A stretch of DNA of 64,000 nucleotides, from positions 2,763,389 to 2,827,388 of the forward strand of contig NZ_RAPY01000001.1 of NCBI RefSeq assembly GCF_003610355.1, in the 5' to 3' direction. A model generated the notes under the pieces. The model saw nothing but the letters and a program-made list of their open reading frames with translations, made no database searches and was not told where the DNA came from. Origin of the DNA: Sphingobacterium detergens (GTDB lineage: Bacteria; Bacteroidota; Bacteroidia; Sphingobacteriales; Sphingobacteriaceae). Below are positions 43,619-52,649 of the stretch, in pieces. The translations under genes and the position numbers were made by a program. Within the stretch, counting starts at the first letter, position 1, and each line of letters begins with the position of its first letter.

Positions 43619-45376
43619 CTATTTTTTCAGCATCATTTCCCGGATATATTTTACGGGCGAATTACCAAAGCTCAGAAATTTCTCATTGAAGGCTTTTAGC
43701 TTAAATTGAGCACCCTCCTCCTTTTTCACAGCTTCTCTTAAATCATAGATTTCTTTATATCCCGTAAAATAAGATGTTAGCTGTACGCTACTAACAGATA
43801 CCCTTTTCCATTTCCCGGCGGCCTCTGCCTGCTGTTGAAACGCTTCATCAACCAATAAATGCATGGCATCCTTTTCACTCATATTCTTCACATGCACACT
43901 ATAGTCCAAAATAGCGTTACATACAGTACGTAGGTGCCATTTATACCACATCAACCACATTTCAGGTGCGTTATCGCCATAGCCATTTTCTAACATCATC
44001 TGCTCGGTATATACAGCCCAGCCTTCGATCATGGCCCCATTACCCAAAACACTCTTGATTAAGCTAGGCGACTGGTTGGCATAGACCAACTGCGTATAAT
44101 GGCCTGGAATAGCCTCGTGAATATTCAAAATCTGTAAAATATAGTGATTATATTCCCGCAGATAGCTTTCTGAAGCTTCCTTGGTCCATCCAGCAAGACT
44201 TCCAACATTGTAATATGTATTCCCACCTTTATCATAGGGACCCGGAGCACTGATAGACGCTCCAGCAACACCGGCCATATAAGCAGGTTCTTTCCGTACG
44301 ACCAAAGGTTTGCTATCATCGATGTACAGGAGATCTTTCTTTTTCACAAATTCCACCAATTTTGGTATCTGCGCTTCAATGGCCGATTGAAATTCATCTG
44401 CTTTGACGTGATTGACAGACAAGGTATCAATCATCTTGCGAATAAGCACCAAACTATCTGTGGGTTGTACCGCCTTTCCAAAATACTTTGGCCACAGTTC
44501 CTTACTGATTTTATACATTTCAGCATGTAAATAGCTCTTGCGTGCCATTGCCGCATCATAGATCTGTGCAGCAGTAGACCCCGACTGGATATCAAACTTG
44601 AACTTTTGATCGTATAGCTCCTGCCCCAATCTAAAGCTTCGTGGCGATGGATTCGGGTTCGTTTTTAAAAACGTTACAAATCCATTGATCGCCTTTACGG
44701 CCTGATCGGCTTTCGCTTGAATAGCCGCTTTTTCAGTCGCTGGAAGATTAGATTTTTTCAAGGAATCACGCAGATCCGTTTCAAACACAGATAATCCACC
44801 CAAATTCTGCTGTATGGCCAGATCTGTTAATACCAACGCAGGATTCTTAATCTGTCCTTTCGCAGCCTCATAATAAGCTGGAATATGTGCCATCCGCTGT
44901 TCAATAGCATGAAGACGATCATGCAATGGGGCATAATTCTCAGCCAACATAAAGGCGATAGTTCCACTTACATTGTAAGATGAAGGATTCCACTCGTAAG
45001 AACGCTCTTTTTCGATTGACCATACATTAGATTCCAGGTAGTTCTGGATCAGGTGGTAATCCGTCTGTTGTGAGAGATTCAGCTCGTTCAGATCAAAACT
45101 TTTCAATTGATCTAAATGTTGCTTAGAAAATTCCAAACGTAAAGCCCTGCTTTTGGCATCGGGGATCGTTAGCAGCGAATCGTATCGATGAAAACCCACT
45201 TGTGTGGCCCATTCTGGATTTTCTTTCCAGAGCTGTTCGATGAATCGATCTTCATAAGCTTTAAAATTTGCATTCGAAGTCGTATCCGCAAGGGCTTTTT
45301 TTGTATTGGACCCCGACCCACAGGATGCCAGGATTCCCAAACCCAGGACAGTGAATGTATATGTTATCAGTTTCAT
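43619..45376 (-). CDS. DUF885-family lipoprotein, putative metallopeptidase
   Basis: 585 residues with a lipoprotein signal (TYTFTVLGLGILASC, Cys19). DUF885 hallmarks include KENPEWATQVGFHRYD near residue 55, the putative zinc-binding segment IHEAIPGHYTQLVYANQSP near 422 and YKEIYDLREAVKKEEG near the C-terminus. The family is related to M32-like and gluzincin peptidases and is thought to cleave peptides in the periplasm. The gene begins beside a nested palindrome at 45385-45424 and ends before a terminator. It is not obviously tied to the MgtA gene upstream. Confidence 0.92.
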   Translation of the reverse strand: MKLITYTFTVLGLGILASCGSGSNTKKALADTTSNANFKAYEDRFIEQLWKENPEWATQVGFHRYDSLLTIPDAKSRALRLEFSKQHLDQLKSFDLNELNLSQQTDYHLIQNYLESNVWSIEKERSYEWNPSSYNVSGTIAFMLAENYAPLHDRLHAIEQRMAHIPAYYEAAKGQIKNPALVLTDLAIQQNLGGLSVFETDLRDSLKKSNLPATEKAAIQAKADQAVKAINGFVTFLKTNPNPSPRSFRLGQELYDQKFKFDIQSGSTAAQIYDAAMARKSYLHAEMYKISKELWPKYFGKAVQPTDSLVLIRKMIDTLSVNHVKADEFQSAIEAQIPKLVEFVKKKDLLYIDDSKPLVVRKEPAYMAGVAGASISAPGPYDKGGNTYYNVGSLAGWTKEASESYLREYNHYILQILNIHEAIPGHYTQLVYANQSPSLIKSVLGNGAMIEGWAVYTEQMMLENGYGDNAPEMWLMWYKWHLRTVCNAILDYSVHVKNMSEKDAMHLLVDEAFQQQAEAAGKWKRVSVSSVQLTSYFTGYKEIYDLREAVKKEEGAQFKLKAFNEKFLSFGNSPVKYIREMMLKK

Positions 45377-45384
45377 TGGAGTAA

Positions 45385-45424
45385 TTTGATTAAAAATAAC
45401 AATTGTTGTTGATTTTTAATCAAA
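45385..45424. repeat. Nested palindrome upstream of the DUF885 gene
   Basis: TTTGATTAAAAAT (45385-45397) and ATTTTTAATCAAA (45412-45424) are perfect 13-base arms, and the spacer holds the palindrome AACAATTGTT (45398-45407). It is 8 bases before the DUF885 start and 45 after the mgtA stop. It can be an operator, a 5' UTR hairpin or an AT-rich terminator. Confidence 0.6.
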
Positions 45425-45469
45425 CCACCGCAAGGATTTTACAATTAAAAACAGCCCCATCCTTTTTAC

Positions 45470-48175
45470 TTACAGCCAGGTATGGAATTTTTGAATAAAC
45501 CAGTTCTTAACAAACTGTGTCAACAGACAATAACCGATCAAAATACCTATTAGCCAAGGAAAATAAGACAATGGTAGCGCCTGCAATTTCAAAGCCTCAG
45601 CAAAAGGTGAAAATGGCAGCAGAATACCCATAACCATAACCAAGGAGGTCAATGCCACGACGGGAGCGGCAGCCCAGCTTTGTATAAAAGGTATTTTGCG
45701 TGTACGGATCATATGGATGATCAAAGTCTGTGAAAGCAGTCCTTCGACAAACCACCCCGATTGAAAAAGCGTCTGATGTTCGACCGTATTTGCTTTGAAG
45801 ACAAAATACATCAATGCAAAAGTCGCAAAATCAAAGATAGAACTGATCGGACCAATAAAAAGCATAAACTTTGACACACTCCCAGCATCCCATTTTTTCG
45901 GTTCCTGAATAAATTCTTCATCCATACTGTCCCAAGGAATAGAAACCTGTGAGATATCATATAAAAGATTCTGTATTAGGAGGTGTACCGGCAACATCGG
46001 CAAAAAAGGCAGAAACGCGCTTGCACCGAGCATACTGAACATATTTCCAAAATTACTGCTGGCTGTCATCTTAATATATTTAATGATGTTACCAAAAGTA
46101 CGTCGACCATAGATCACACCCTTTCGAAGAACCATCAGATCTTTTTCCAATAGGATGATATCAGCACTTTCTTTGGTAATATCCACCGCCGTATCCACAC
46201 TAATGCCTACATCAGCCTCTTTAATTGCAGCCGCATCGTTGATGCCATCTCCCATAAAACCAACGGTATGTCCCTTGGACCGCAAGGCTTTGACCACACG
46301 TACTTTTTGCAATGGACTTAATTTTGCAAAAACGGAAACCTCAACAATACATTGATCCAATTCTTGATCATCGATCTGATCCAGTTCGCTTCCATTAATA
46401 ATACGTTGCACAGGGATCCCCACATCATGACAGATTTTACGTGTGACGATCTCATTGTCTCCTGTCAGCACTTTTACAGCTACCCCCAATTTATGCAGAG
46501 CTTCAATCGCTGGTGCTGCAGAAGGTTTGGCCGGGTCCAAAAAACCAATAAAACCAGTCAACGTTAATTTGACTTCATCTGCAACCGCATAAGTCAATGG
46601 ATGGGATCCCTCAAATTCCCGAATGGCAACCAACAATACACGCAAACCTTCTTCATTCATCTTTTTGGATGTATTCAGCACGATTCTCCGCATGGTATCA
46701 TCCATAGGTACAGTACGGTCATTTTCAATATGCAGGCTACGATCATCCCCAGGATCAAAAGCATGGGTACACAATTCCAACATTTCCTCTACTGCCCCCT
46801 TACAGATCAGGAGATGTTTACCGTTATGCTTTTTGAGAATGACGGACATTCTTCGCCGTTGAAAATCAAAGGGTATCTCATCCACTTTCAGGTATTGATC
46901 TTCGACTTTTAGATAATCATGCAGTTCCACATGCTCCAGTACAGCCTTATCCATCAGATTTTTTAAGCCTGTCTGATGAAAACTATTGAGGTAGGCCCAT
47001 TTGAGTACCTCGTCGTCTTCTACGCCATAGACATTGAGGTGCTTTTCCATCACGATCTTGTCCAAGGTCAGTGTACCTGTTTTATCCGTACAGAGAATAT
47101 CCATCGCACCAATATTCTGAATGGAGTTCAAGCGTTTGACAATGACTTTACGTTTACTCATATTAACCGCTCCTTTAGCTAAATTTGCCGTCACAATCAT
47201 CGGGAGCATCTCAGGTGTAAGCCCTACGGCCACAGCAATCGCAAATAACAACGCTTCGGTCCAATTCCCTTTCATCAAGCCATTGATCAAAAAGATCAAT
47301 GGAACCATCACCAGCATAAAGCGAATAAGTAGAAAACTCACCTTGTTTATCCCTTTATCAAAACTTGTTTCAGGCCGTTCACCCGTAATGGATTTACTGA
47401 TACTCCCGAAATAGGTATAGTTACCTGTGGTTACAATAATCGCTATAGCTGAACCACTAACAACATTGGTTCCCATAAAACAGATATTGCTAAGCTCAAT
47501 GGCCTGCTTTTCTTTTGCATCCCGAATTGGCAAATAATTCTTCTCCACGGGAAGCGCCTCTCCTGTCAGCATGCTTTCACTCACAAAAAGATCCTTACTC
47601 TGTATAATCCGGCAATCAGATGGAATCATATCGCCAGCAGAGAGATAAACAATATCCCCTGGTACGAGTTCAGCAATAGAGATCTCTCGTCGTCCTTTGA
47701 ATTTTCGCAATACAGTAGCTGTGGTTTTCACCATGCCTTTGAGTTTTTCAGCGGCTGCATTACTCCTATACTCCTGTATAAAACGTAATAGGGCGCTGAT
47801 CAATACCATAATAGAAACCACAAGGACAGTCTTATAATCCCTGTCGTCCGGTGATGCAAGCCAGACATCTAGAACGAAAGACACAGCAGCAATGACCAGC
47901 AATATGTAAATAAAGGGATTAGCGAATGCCTTTATCAATTGAATATACCATTTGGGAGCCTTTTGATGTTGTATTTCATTCAGTCCAAATTTCTGGCGGC
48001 GCTCACTGGCCATATCATCTGTAATCCCTCCATCACTACTTTCCAGCATAGCACAAGCCATTTTTTCATCCTGACTCGCAATTTCCTGCAATTTGGTGAT
48101 CGTTCCCACATTCATACCATTTGAACTGATCATGCTATGCAATGGGTTTCTTATTTTGTTTCTAACGCTGATCAT
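45470..48175 (-). CDS. mgtA: Magnesium-importing P-type ATPase
   Basis: 901 residues with all P3-type features: TGEA actuator motif (Thr204-Glu206), phosphorylation motif DKTGTLT (Asp364), hinge GDGINDAAAIKEADVGISVD near 640, ten transmembrane segments and the MgtA-type C-terminal YDISQVSIPWDSMDEEF. It takes up Mg2+ across the inner membrane under low-Mg2+ conditions. The start at 48175 has a modest ribosome-binding site. The MgtC-family gene lies 65 bases upstream in the same direction, so the two form a magnesium unit. I see no long 5' leader sensor between mgtC and mgtA. Confidence 0.96.
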   Translation of the reverse strand: MISVRNKIRNPLHSMISSNGMNVGTITKLQEIASQDEKMACAMLESSDGGITDDMASERRQKFGLNEIQHQKAPKWYIQLIKAFANPFIYILLVIAAVSFVLDVWLASPDDRDYKTVLVVSIMVLISALLRFIQEYRSNAAAEKLKGMVKTTATVLRKFKGRREISIAELVPGDIVYLSAGDMIPSDCRIIQSKDLFVSESMLTGEALPVEKNYLPIRDAKEKQAIELSNICFMGTNVVSGSAIAIIVTTGNYTYFGSISKSITGERPETSFDKGINKVSFLLIRFMLVMVPLIFLINGLMKGNWTEALLFAIAVAVGLTPEMLPMIVTANLAKGAVNMSKRKVIVKRLNSIQNIGAMDILCTDKTGTLTLDKIVMEKHLNVYGVEDDEVLKWAYLNSFHQTGLKNLMDKAVLEHVELHDYLKVEDQYLKVDEIPFDFQRRRMSVILKKHNGKHLLICKGAVEEMLELCTHAFDPGDDRSLHIENDRTVPMDDTMRRIVLNTSKKMNEEGLRVLLVAIREFEGSHPLTYAVADEVKLTLTGFIGFLDPAKPSAAPAIEALHKLGVAVKVLTGDNEIVTRKICHDVGIPVQRIINGSELDQIDDQELDQCIVEVSVFAKLSPLQKVRVVKALRSKGHTVGFMGDGINDAAAIKEADVGISVDTAVDITKESADIILLEKDLMVLRKGVIYGRRTFGNIIKYIKMTASSNFGNMFSMLGASAFLPFLPMLPVHLLIQNLLYDISQVSIPWDSMDEEFIQEPKKWDAGSVSKFMLFIGPISSIFDFATFALMYFVFKANTVEHQTLFQSGWFVEGLLSQTLIIHMIRTRKIPFIQSWAAAPVVALTSLVMVMGILLPFSPFAEALKLQALPLSYFPWLIGILIGYCLLTQFVKNWFIQKFHTWL

Positions 48176-48240
48176 AACCCTAGTCTTTGTTTAATTTATA
48201 TGCGATACAACTTACCGCCACAAGAAGTGGCACAACAGTT

Positions 48241-48945
48241 TTACAGATCGGCTTCAGTGCCGATAATTTCCCAGCTTATTTTGCTTACTTTTTCTTCCAT
48301 CGTCAGTCGACTGGCTATCCGTTCAATCAGACTATCCTGTTGGCCAACAGCTTTGATAACAGCAGTAATTGCGGCCGCATTCGCCTCTACAGTATCATCG
48401 CTGGATAGTGAAGTCAATAATACCTTCTCCTCATTGCCCAACATTTGGATCAACAGCACACGAATATGATTTTCGATAGCGATGCCGCATCGGATAGATA
48501 CCAAGTAGTCGGTTTGTGCCACTGCTGATTTACTAAATTTGATAAAACCCATCCGCTGACCAATGGGACGGAAGATCAAATGTGTCAGAATAATGGCTGC
48601 AGCTACCAGTGCTGCCTGCGGATACAAACCCAAACCCGATAATGCACCTACTGCAGCTGAGCACCAAATGGTAGCCGCAGTATTGAGGCCATGCACATTC
48701 AATCCATCCTTCATAATTACTCCGGCACCGAGGAAACCAATCCCACTGACAACATAGGAAGCGATACGTCCAGTAGCGTCACCACCTATTTCAATAGAAA
48801 GAAGTACAAAAGCAGCTGAACCTAGCGACACCAATGTATTCGTACGAAGTCCGGCATTCTTCTGGCGCCATTGCCTTTCGGAACCAACAGCGGCCCCCAA
48901 AAGTAATGCTGCCAATAATCGTAGTGCAAATTCAAAAATAACCAT
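48241..48945 (-). CDS. mgtC: MgtC/SapB-family membrane protein
   Basis: 234 residues: the MgtC N-terminal membrane domain (about 1-145; RLLAALLLGAAVGSERQW, ASYVVSGIGFLGAGVIMKDG and LNTAATIWCSAAVGALSGLG) followed by a C-terminal ACT-like cytosolic domain (about 155-234). MgtC proteins help cells cope with low Mg2+ and modulate F1Fo ATP synthase in some bacteria; the Cys in the third segment is typical. The gene is the first of the mgtC-mgtA unit and has a strong AAAGGAGG ribosome-binding site, partly covered by an inverted repeat (48956-48971). Confidence 0.94.
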   Translation of the reverse strand: MVIFEFALRLLAALLLGAAVGSERQWRQKNAGLRTNTLVSLGSAAFVLLSIEIGGDATGRIASYVVSGIGFLGAGVIMKDGLNVHGLNTAATIWCSAAVGALSGLGLYPQAALVAAAIILTHLIFRPIGQRMGFIKFSKSAVAQTDYLVSIRCGIAIENHIRVLLIQMLGNEEKVLLTSLSSDDTVEANAAAITAVIKAVGQQDSLIERIASRLTMEEKVSKISWEIIGTEADL

Positions 48946-48955
48946 AGCTCATCCT

Positions 48956-48971
48956 CCTTTGCGTGCAAAGG
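48956..48971 (-). promoter_or_regulatory. Inverted repeat overlapping the mgtC ribosome-binding site
   Basis: On the minus strand CCTTTG-CACG-CAAAGG precedes GAGGATG, so the right arm contains the AAAGG of the Shine-Dalgarno sequence. It may form a small hairpin with a CACG loop. The left half CTTTG could instead belong to a -7 element, but the preceding bases do not fit TAnn. Confidence 0.4.
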
Positions 48972-49134
48972 TCAGCAATCGTTACTAGGATGACCGTTAG
49001 AGATCATATAGAAAATCATTAGAATTTTATTAGAAAAATAATAAGATTAAACGTCTGAAAAACAATAATTTAAAAAGAAATAAAAAAATATTTCAAGCCT
49101 TATGTCCAATTTCTTTAACTTCAATCATTATTGT

Positions 49135-49153
49135 AGTGTAAAACAGTTACACT
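49135..49153. promoter_or_regulatory. Putative operator AGTGTAA-N5-TTACACT upstream of the AhpD-like gene
   Basis: Perfect 7-bp inverted repeats with a 5-base spacer end 15 bases before the start of the AhpD-like gene, a position where a repressor would block RNA polymerase or the leader. The cognate regulator is not obvious; the GlxA-type or an unlinked TetR/GntR protein could bind it. Confidence 0.5.
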
Positions 49154-49168
49154 TAAAACAATAATAAA

Positions 49169-49642
49169 ATGAAACAACGAATCAATTTTTTCGCAAAAGG
49201 CCAAAATGCTATGAAAGCTATGTTTGGATTGGGTGCTTATTTAGGTAAATGTGCAATCGAACAAGAGCTTTTGCATCTGATTTATTTTAGAGTATCACAG
49301 ATCAACGGTTGTGCTTATTGCCTAGACATGCATTCAAAAGATTTGCTTGCTACTGGCGAAAATCCACAGCGCCTATTTTTATTGGACGCTTGGCGTGAGG
49401 CACCACTTTACAGTGCACGCGAACGTGCCGCCTTGGAATGGGCCGAAGCGGTAACAAAAATAACCAATGGTGATGTACCTGATGAGGTTTATGCCATTGC
49501 AAACCAAGAGTTTTCTGAAGAGGAACTGATCGATCTGACTTTGGCGGTAACAACAATCAATGCATACAACCGTTTTAATATTTCTTTCCGCACTGAAGCT
49601 GGTGGGTACAAAGTCGGTCAACATAAGGTGCAGACAGCATAA
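49169..49642 (+). CDS. Carboxymuconolactone decarboxylase/AhpD-like protein
   Basis: 157 residues with the AhpD-like redox centre INGCAYCLDMHSK (Cys48, Cys51, His55), preceded by LLHLIYFRVSQ, and a C-terminal TTINAYNRFNISF motif. Such proteins reduce peroxiredoxins or alkyl hydroperoxides, or act in ring-cleavage pathways. It leads a plus-strand group of AhpD-like, YciI-like and ECF sigma genes (49 and 44 base gaps) resembling ECF42-type loci that use YciI/DGPF proteins. Confidence 0.92.
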   Translation: MKQRINFFAKGQNAMKAMFGLGAYLGKCAIEQELLHLIYFRVSQINGCAYCLDMHSKDLLATGENPQRLFLLDAWREAPLYSARERAALEWAEAVTKITNGDVPDEVYAIANQEFSEEELIDLTLAVTTINAYNRFNISFRTEAGGYKVGQHKVQTA

Positions 49643-49691
49643 TAACAAGAAACCAGGTAAATAAAATTATTTAACACATTAAACTATAAGC

Positions 49692-50030
49692 ATGAAAGAT
49701 TTCATCTTATTATTTAGGCAAGCAGGCAATGAGCAGCCTCTTTTGAATGACGAAGAAATTGCCAAAATAAACAAAAAATGGCAGGATTGGATCGGCGACA
49801 TTGAAGCACAGGGAAAACTTTCAGACCATGGTTCACGCCTTGAAAAAGCCGGAAAGGTATTAAAGCCCGGAGGAGTCATTACAGATGGCCCATTTGTTGA
49901 AATCCGGGAAAGTCTTGGTGGGTTTATTGTCATCGCAGCAGAAAACCTTGAGGAGGCGACAACCTTGGCACATGGTTGTCCGATTTTAGAATCTAATGGT
50001 AGTGTTGAGATCAGGGCACTTTTAGTTTAA
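49692..50030 (+). CDS. YciI/DGPF-family protein
   Basis: 112 residues with the YciI-like ferredoxin fold: MKDFILLFRQ strand 1, the helix EEIAKINKKWQDWIGDIEAQ and the conserved TDGPFVEIRESLGGF segment (DGPF motif), then AHGCPILESNGSVEIR. Members are small enzymes or regulators; DGPF proteins are the hallmark partners of ECF42 sigma factors. The next gene encodes such a sigma factor, 44 bases downstream, behind a hairpin. Confidence 0.92.
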   Translation: MKDFILLFRQAGNEQPLLNDEEIAKINKKWQDWIGDIEAQGKLSDHGSRLEKAGKVLKPGGVITDGPFVEIRESLGGFIVIAAENLEEATTLAHGCPILESNGSVEIRALLV

Positions 50031-50038
50031 AAAATTAA

Positions 50039-50067
50039 AGGGCAGTTGTATAGTATACAATTGCCCT
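50039..50067 (+). other. Hairpin just upstream of the ECF sigma start
   Basis: AGGGCAGTTGTA (50039-50050) pairs with TACAATTGCCCT (50056-50067) with one G-T pair and a TAGTA loop, ending 7 bases before the sigma ATG at 50075. No T-run follows. It could act as a translation attenuator or as a partial terminator. Confidence 0.5.
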
Positions 50068-50074
50068 ATTATGT

Positions 50075-51304
50075 ATGATGGAATCTAATTTTCTAAAACA
50101 GCTTTTTCAACAGGAATTCACCAAGATTGTCGCCGTAATTTCAAAAGGCTTTGGTCTACAATATATTGAAATTGCAGAAGATATCGTCAGTGAAACATTT
50201 TTGCTGGCTACGGAATCGTGGCAGACAAAGGGCTTGCCTCCAAATCCGACGGCATGGCTTTACACAGTAGCCAAACAGAAAACCTTAAGCCACTTTAGAC
50301 GGAATAAGATTTTCGAAGACAAAGTAATCCCCGAAATACATCAAAAACAAATCGCAGTGGATCATAGCGATGAATTTAGCTTCACGCAGGAAAACATCAA
50401 AGATAGTCAGTTGAAGATGCTGTTTGCCATCTGTACACCTGCAATTGCTAGTGAGGCTCAGATCGGACTGGCACTACGGATTCTCTGTGGTTTTGGTATT
50501 GAAGAAATCGCCGAAGCCTTCCTCTCAAATAAGGAAACAATTAATAAGCGTTTGTTCCGGGCAAAAGAAAAGCTCCGTACAGAAAAGATCCAGCTGGAGT
50601 TGCCATCCGAAAAGGAAATCGTCCAAAGGCTGGACAATGTACTGCATATTATCTACCTTTTATTCAATGAGGGGTATTATTCCAAAACGCAAAACCAGAT
50701 TTTACGCAAAGATCTGTGCATAGAAGCCTTGCGTCTTGCGTTAATGCTATCAGCCTACGAGAAGACGAATGTTCCAAAAACACATGCACTCATCGCCTTA
50801 ATCTGTTTTCATTCTTCACGTTTCGACGCCCGGCAAAGTACCGATGGTGAATTTATCCTGTATGAGCAACAGAACGAGAAATTATGGAACCAAGAATTAA
50901 TCAATCAAGGAGTTTATTTTTTGAATCAATCGGCCGATGGTGATCAGCTGACGTCTTATCATATCGAAGCAAAAATTGCACAATGCCATTGTACAAAAGC
51001 AGATACAGCAGAAAAATGGGGCGAAATCCTTCAGCTTTACGACCGATTGCTACTGGTCAATTATTCACCGGGCGCAGTACTCAACAGAACATTTGCTTTA
51101 TACAAGGCAAAAGGAGCAAAAAGGGCACTAGTTGAAGCAAACAAACTGAATCTATCAGACAATCACTTTTATTTTGCACTCTTAGGAGAACTCTATAAGG
51201 ATATAGATAGACAGAAAGCAATCGCGAACTTTCAGCGTGCGCAAGCATTGGCAAAAAACTCCCTGGAGCAGGAGACTATCCAACGCAAGATCGATATGCT
51301 GTAA
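50075..51304 (+). CDS. ECF sigma factor with C-terminal DUF6596/TPR-like extension (ECF42 type)
   Basis: 409 residues, far longer than a plain ECF factor. Region 2 (about 20-90) includes IAEDIVSETFLLATESWQTKG and SHFRRNKIF, region 4 (about 125-180) IGLALRILCGFGIEEIAEAF and SNKETINKRLFRAKEKLR, and residues 190-409 form the DUF6596 domain (VLHIIYLLFNEGYYSKTQ; HALIALICFHSSRFDARQS; LLLVNYSPGAVLNRTFALYKAKGA) with TPR-like helices. ECF42 factors carry this extension, need no anti-sigma factor and are encoded next to DGPF proteins, as here. It probably drives its own neighbours under an unknown signal. The start has two ATGs in phase (50075/50078). Confidence 0.92.
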   Translation: MMESNFLKQLFQQEFTKIVAVISKGFGLQYIEIAEDIVSETFLLATESWQTKGLPPNPTAWLYTVAKQKTLSHFRRNKIFEDKVIPEIHQKQIAVDHSDEFSFTQENIKDSQLKMLFAICTPAIASEAQIGLALRILCGFGIEEIAEAFLSNKETINKRLFRAKEKLRTEKIQLELPSEKEIVQRLDNVLHIIYLLFNEGYYSKTQNQILRKDLCIEALRLALMLSAYEKTNVPKTHALIALICFHSSRFDARQSTDGEFILYEQQNEKLWNQELINQGVYFLNQSADGDQLTSYHIEAKIAQCHCTKADTAEKWGEILQLYDRLLLVNYSPGAVLNRTFALYKAKGAKRALVEANKLNLSDNHFYFALLGELYKDIDRQKAIANFQRAQALAKNSLEQETIQRKIDML

Positions 51305-51372
51305 AGTTCGCGAGCCGTCGTACAGTGTTAAGGCATGTACGCTAATGCATGTACTCTTCCAATTACGGGCTT

Positions 51373-51915
51373 TTAGTATATCCCCGATTCTTTTTTTGAG
51401 TGCTGCCAATAACTCATAAATAGTTCGCAGAGTTCGGCAGATTCGATGGCTATCACAGAAGCAGAATACATGATATTTAATTCTTGTGTAGCTTCATAAT
51501 AAGCCATTTTCCATAACATCGATGGAAGCCGGTCTTTATAATTGGAAGCATTGCTCAAAGTGACAATCACCAAAGTATCACCACCTACTTTTTGCAAATT
51601 AATGGCTGTAACATCTTCCCAATTTCCTGCGCCAAAAGCTTTTGCCAATGGGGTTGTTTTTCCCGAGAAATGGTTTTTATTCAATACAATCTGAGCAGAC
51701 TTGTCCCGAAGGCTTAATAAACTGCTCAACAACAGAATCAGCATCACCAATAATGCAGCACCTGAAAATACGGCAGGTTTAACTTTTAATTCACCATCAA
51801 AGAGTCCAATACAGTACAAAAAGGTCAACAAAAGAATGACACAAATCCCGCCTGACATAGCGAGAAGCTTAACGGTTTTGCTTCTATTTCTATATAAGTT
51901 AGTTTCCTGATTCAT
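51373..51915 (-). CDS. STM3941-like membrane protein
   Basis: 180 residues with two transmembrane helices (about 18-38 and 50-67) and a soluble C-terminal part (QIVLNKNHFSGKTTPLAKAF, GAGNWEDVTAINLQKVGGDT) reminiscent of a PH-like domain. The layout NxxKxxL-TM-TM-PH matches a family annotated STM3941; role unknown. It is coupled to the lipoprotein gene upstream (1 base apart), so the two may act together. Confidence 0.75.
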   Translation of the reverse strand: MNQETNLYRNRSKTVKLLAMSGGICVILLLTFLYCIGLFDGELKVKPAVFSGAALLVMLILLLSSLLSLRDKSAQIVLNKNHFSGKTTPLAKAFGAGNWEDVTAINLQKVGGDTLVIVTLSNASNYKDRLPSMLWKMAYYEATQELNIMYSASVIAIESAELCELFMSYWQHSKKESGIY

Positions 51916-51916
51916 C

Positions 51917-52450
51917 TTAGTTACCCCAGTTCACATTAAGGTTATGTTTTTCGGCATACGATTTTCCTAAAACATATACTTCATCAAATACTTTGTCGAT
52001 CTCAGGCATAGCATCTTTTTGAATCTTTTCAAGCAATGCCTGCTTTTCCTCAGCAGATCCCTTGGTATCACAAAGTTTGGCATAGGCCGTATACTCATTT
52101 TTATAAACCGGAAGTACCTTCTCAAATAAGGTGATAGACTTTTCTTTTAAGGCTTTTGCATCATCATCTGAAACATGAAGTTCATTGATGTCTTTCAATG
52201 CTTTCTCTACAGTTTGAATTTTAAATTCCACTGTTTTTTGAGCCTCATTCCCTTCTTTCTTACTGGAGGGGGTATTTGGAAATTCGACAGTTTCCTGTTC
52301 AAGACGTTTACCAAAACGCTCGGGAGCAAAGTCAGCGACAAGGTTTGTATTTAGAACAACTTTTCCGAAAAAATTTTCCGGACTTGGGGATTGGCAAGCG
52401 GTGAAAAATAAACTTGCCGACATGAAAATAATAAATAGTAAGTGCTTCAT
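51917..52450 (-). CDS. Hypothetical lipoprotein
   Basis: 177 residues from ATG 52450 (MKHLLFIIFMSASLFFTAC), the start that gives a lipobox at Cys19; an upstream ATG at 52471 is less likely. The rest is charged and helical (EFKIQTVEKALKDINELHV; EKIQKDAMPEIDKVFDEVY). I recognize no family. Coupling with the STM3941-like gene (1 base) suggests a joint role. Confidence 0.75.
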   Translation of the reverse strand: MKHLLFIIFMSASLFFTACQSPSPENFFGKVVLNTNLVADFAPERFGKRLEQETVEFPNTPSSKKEGNEAQKTVEFKIQTVEKALKDINELHVSDDDAKALKEKSITLFEKVLPVYKNEYTAYAKLCDTKGSAEEKQALLEKIQKDAMPEIDKVFDEVYVLGKSYAEKHNLNVNWGN

Positions 52451-52649
52451 ATAAATTTTATTTTGTTCCAAAGTACCTAATATTACTTAAACCCACAACC
52501 CCGTTCGTGACCCGCTCCTTCATCCGGAATAGTCAGCAAATCGTTATATTGAATGAAACACCTCACGATCTTTTATATTTTACTTGCCCAACACGCTAAT
52601 TTTTAATATTTTAGTAAATACAAAAACAACAGATTAAAAACCGCTAATT

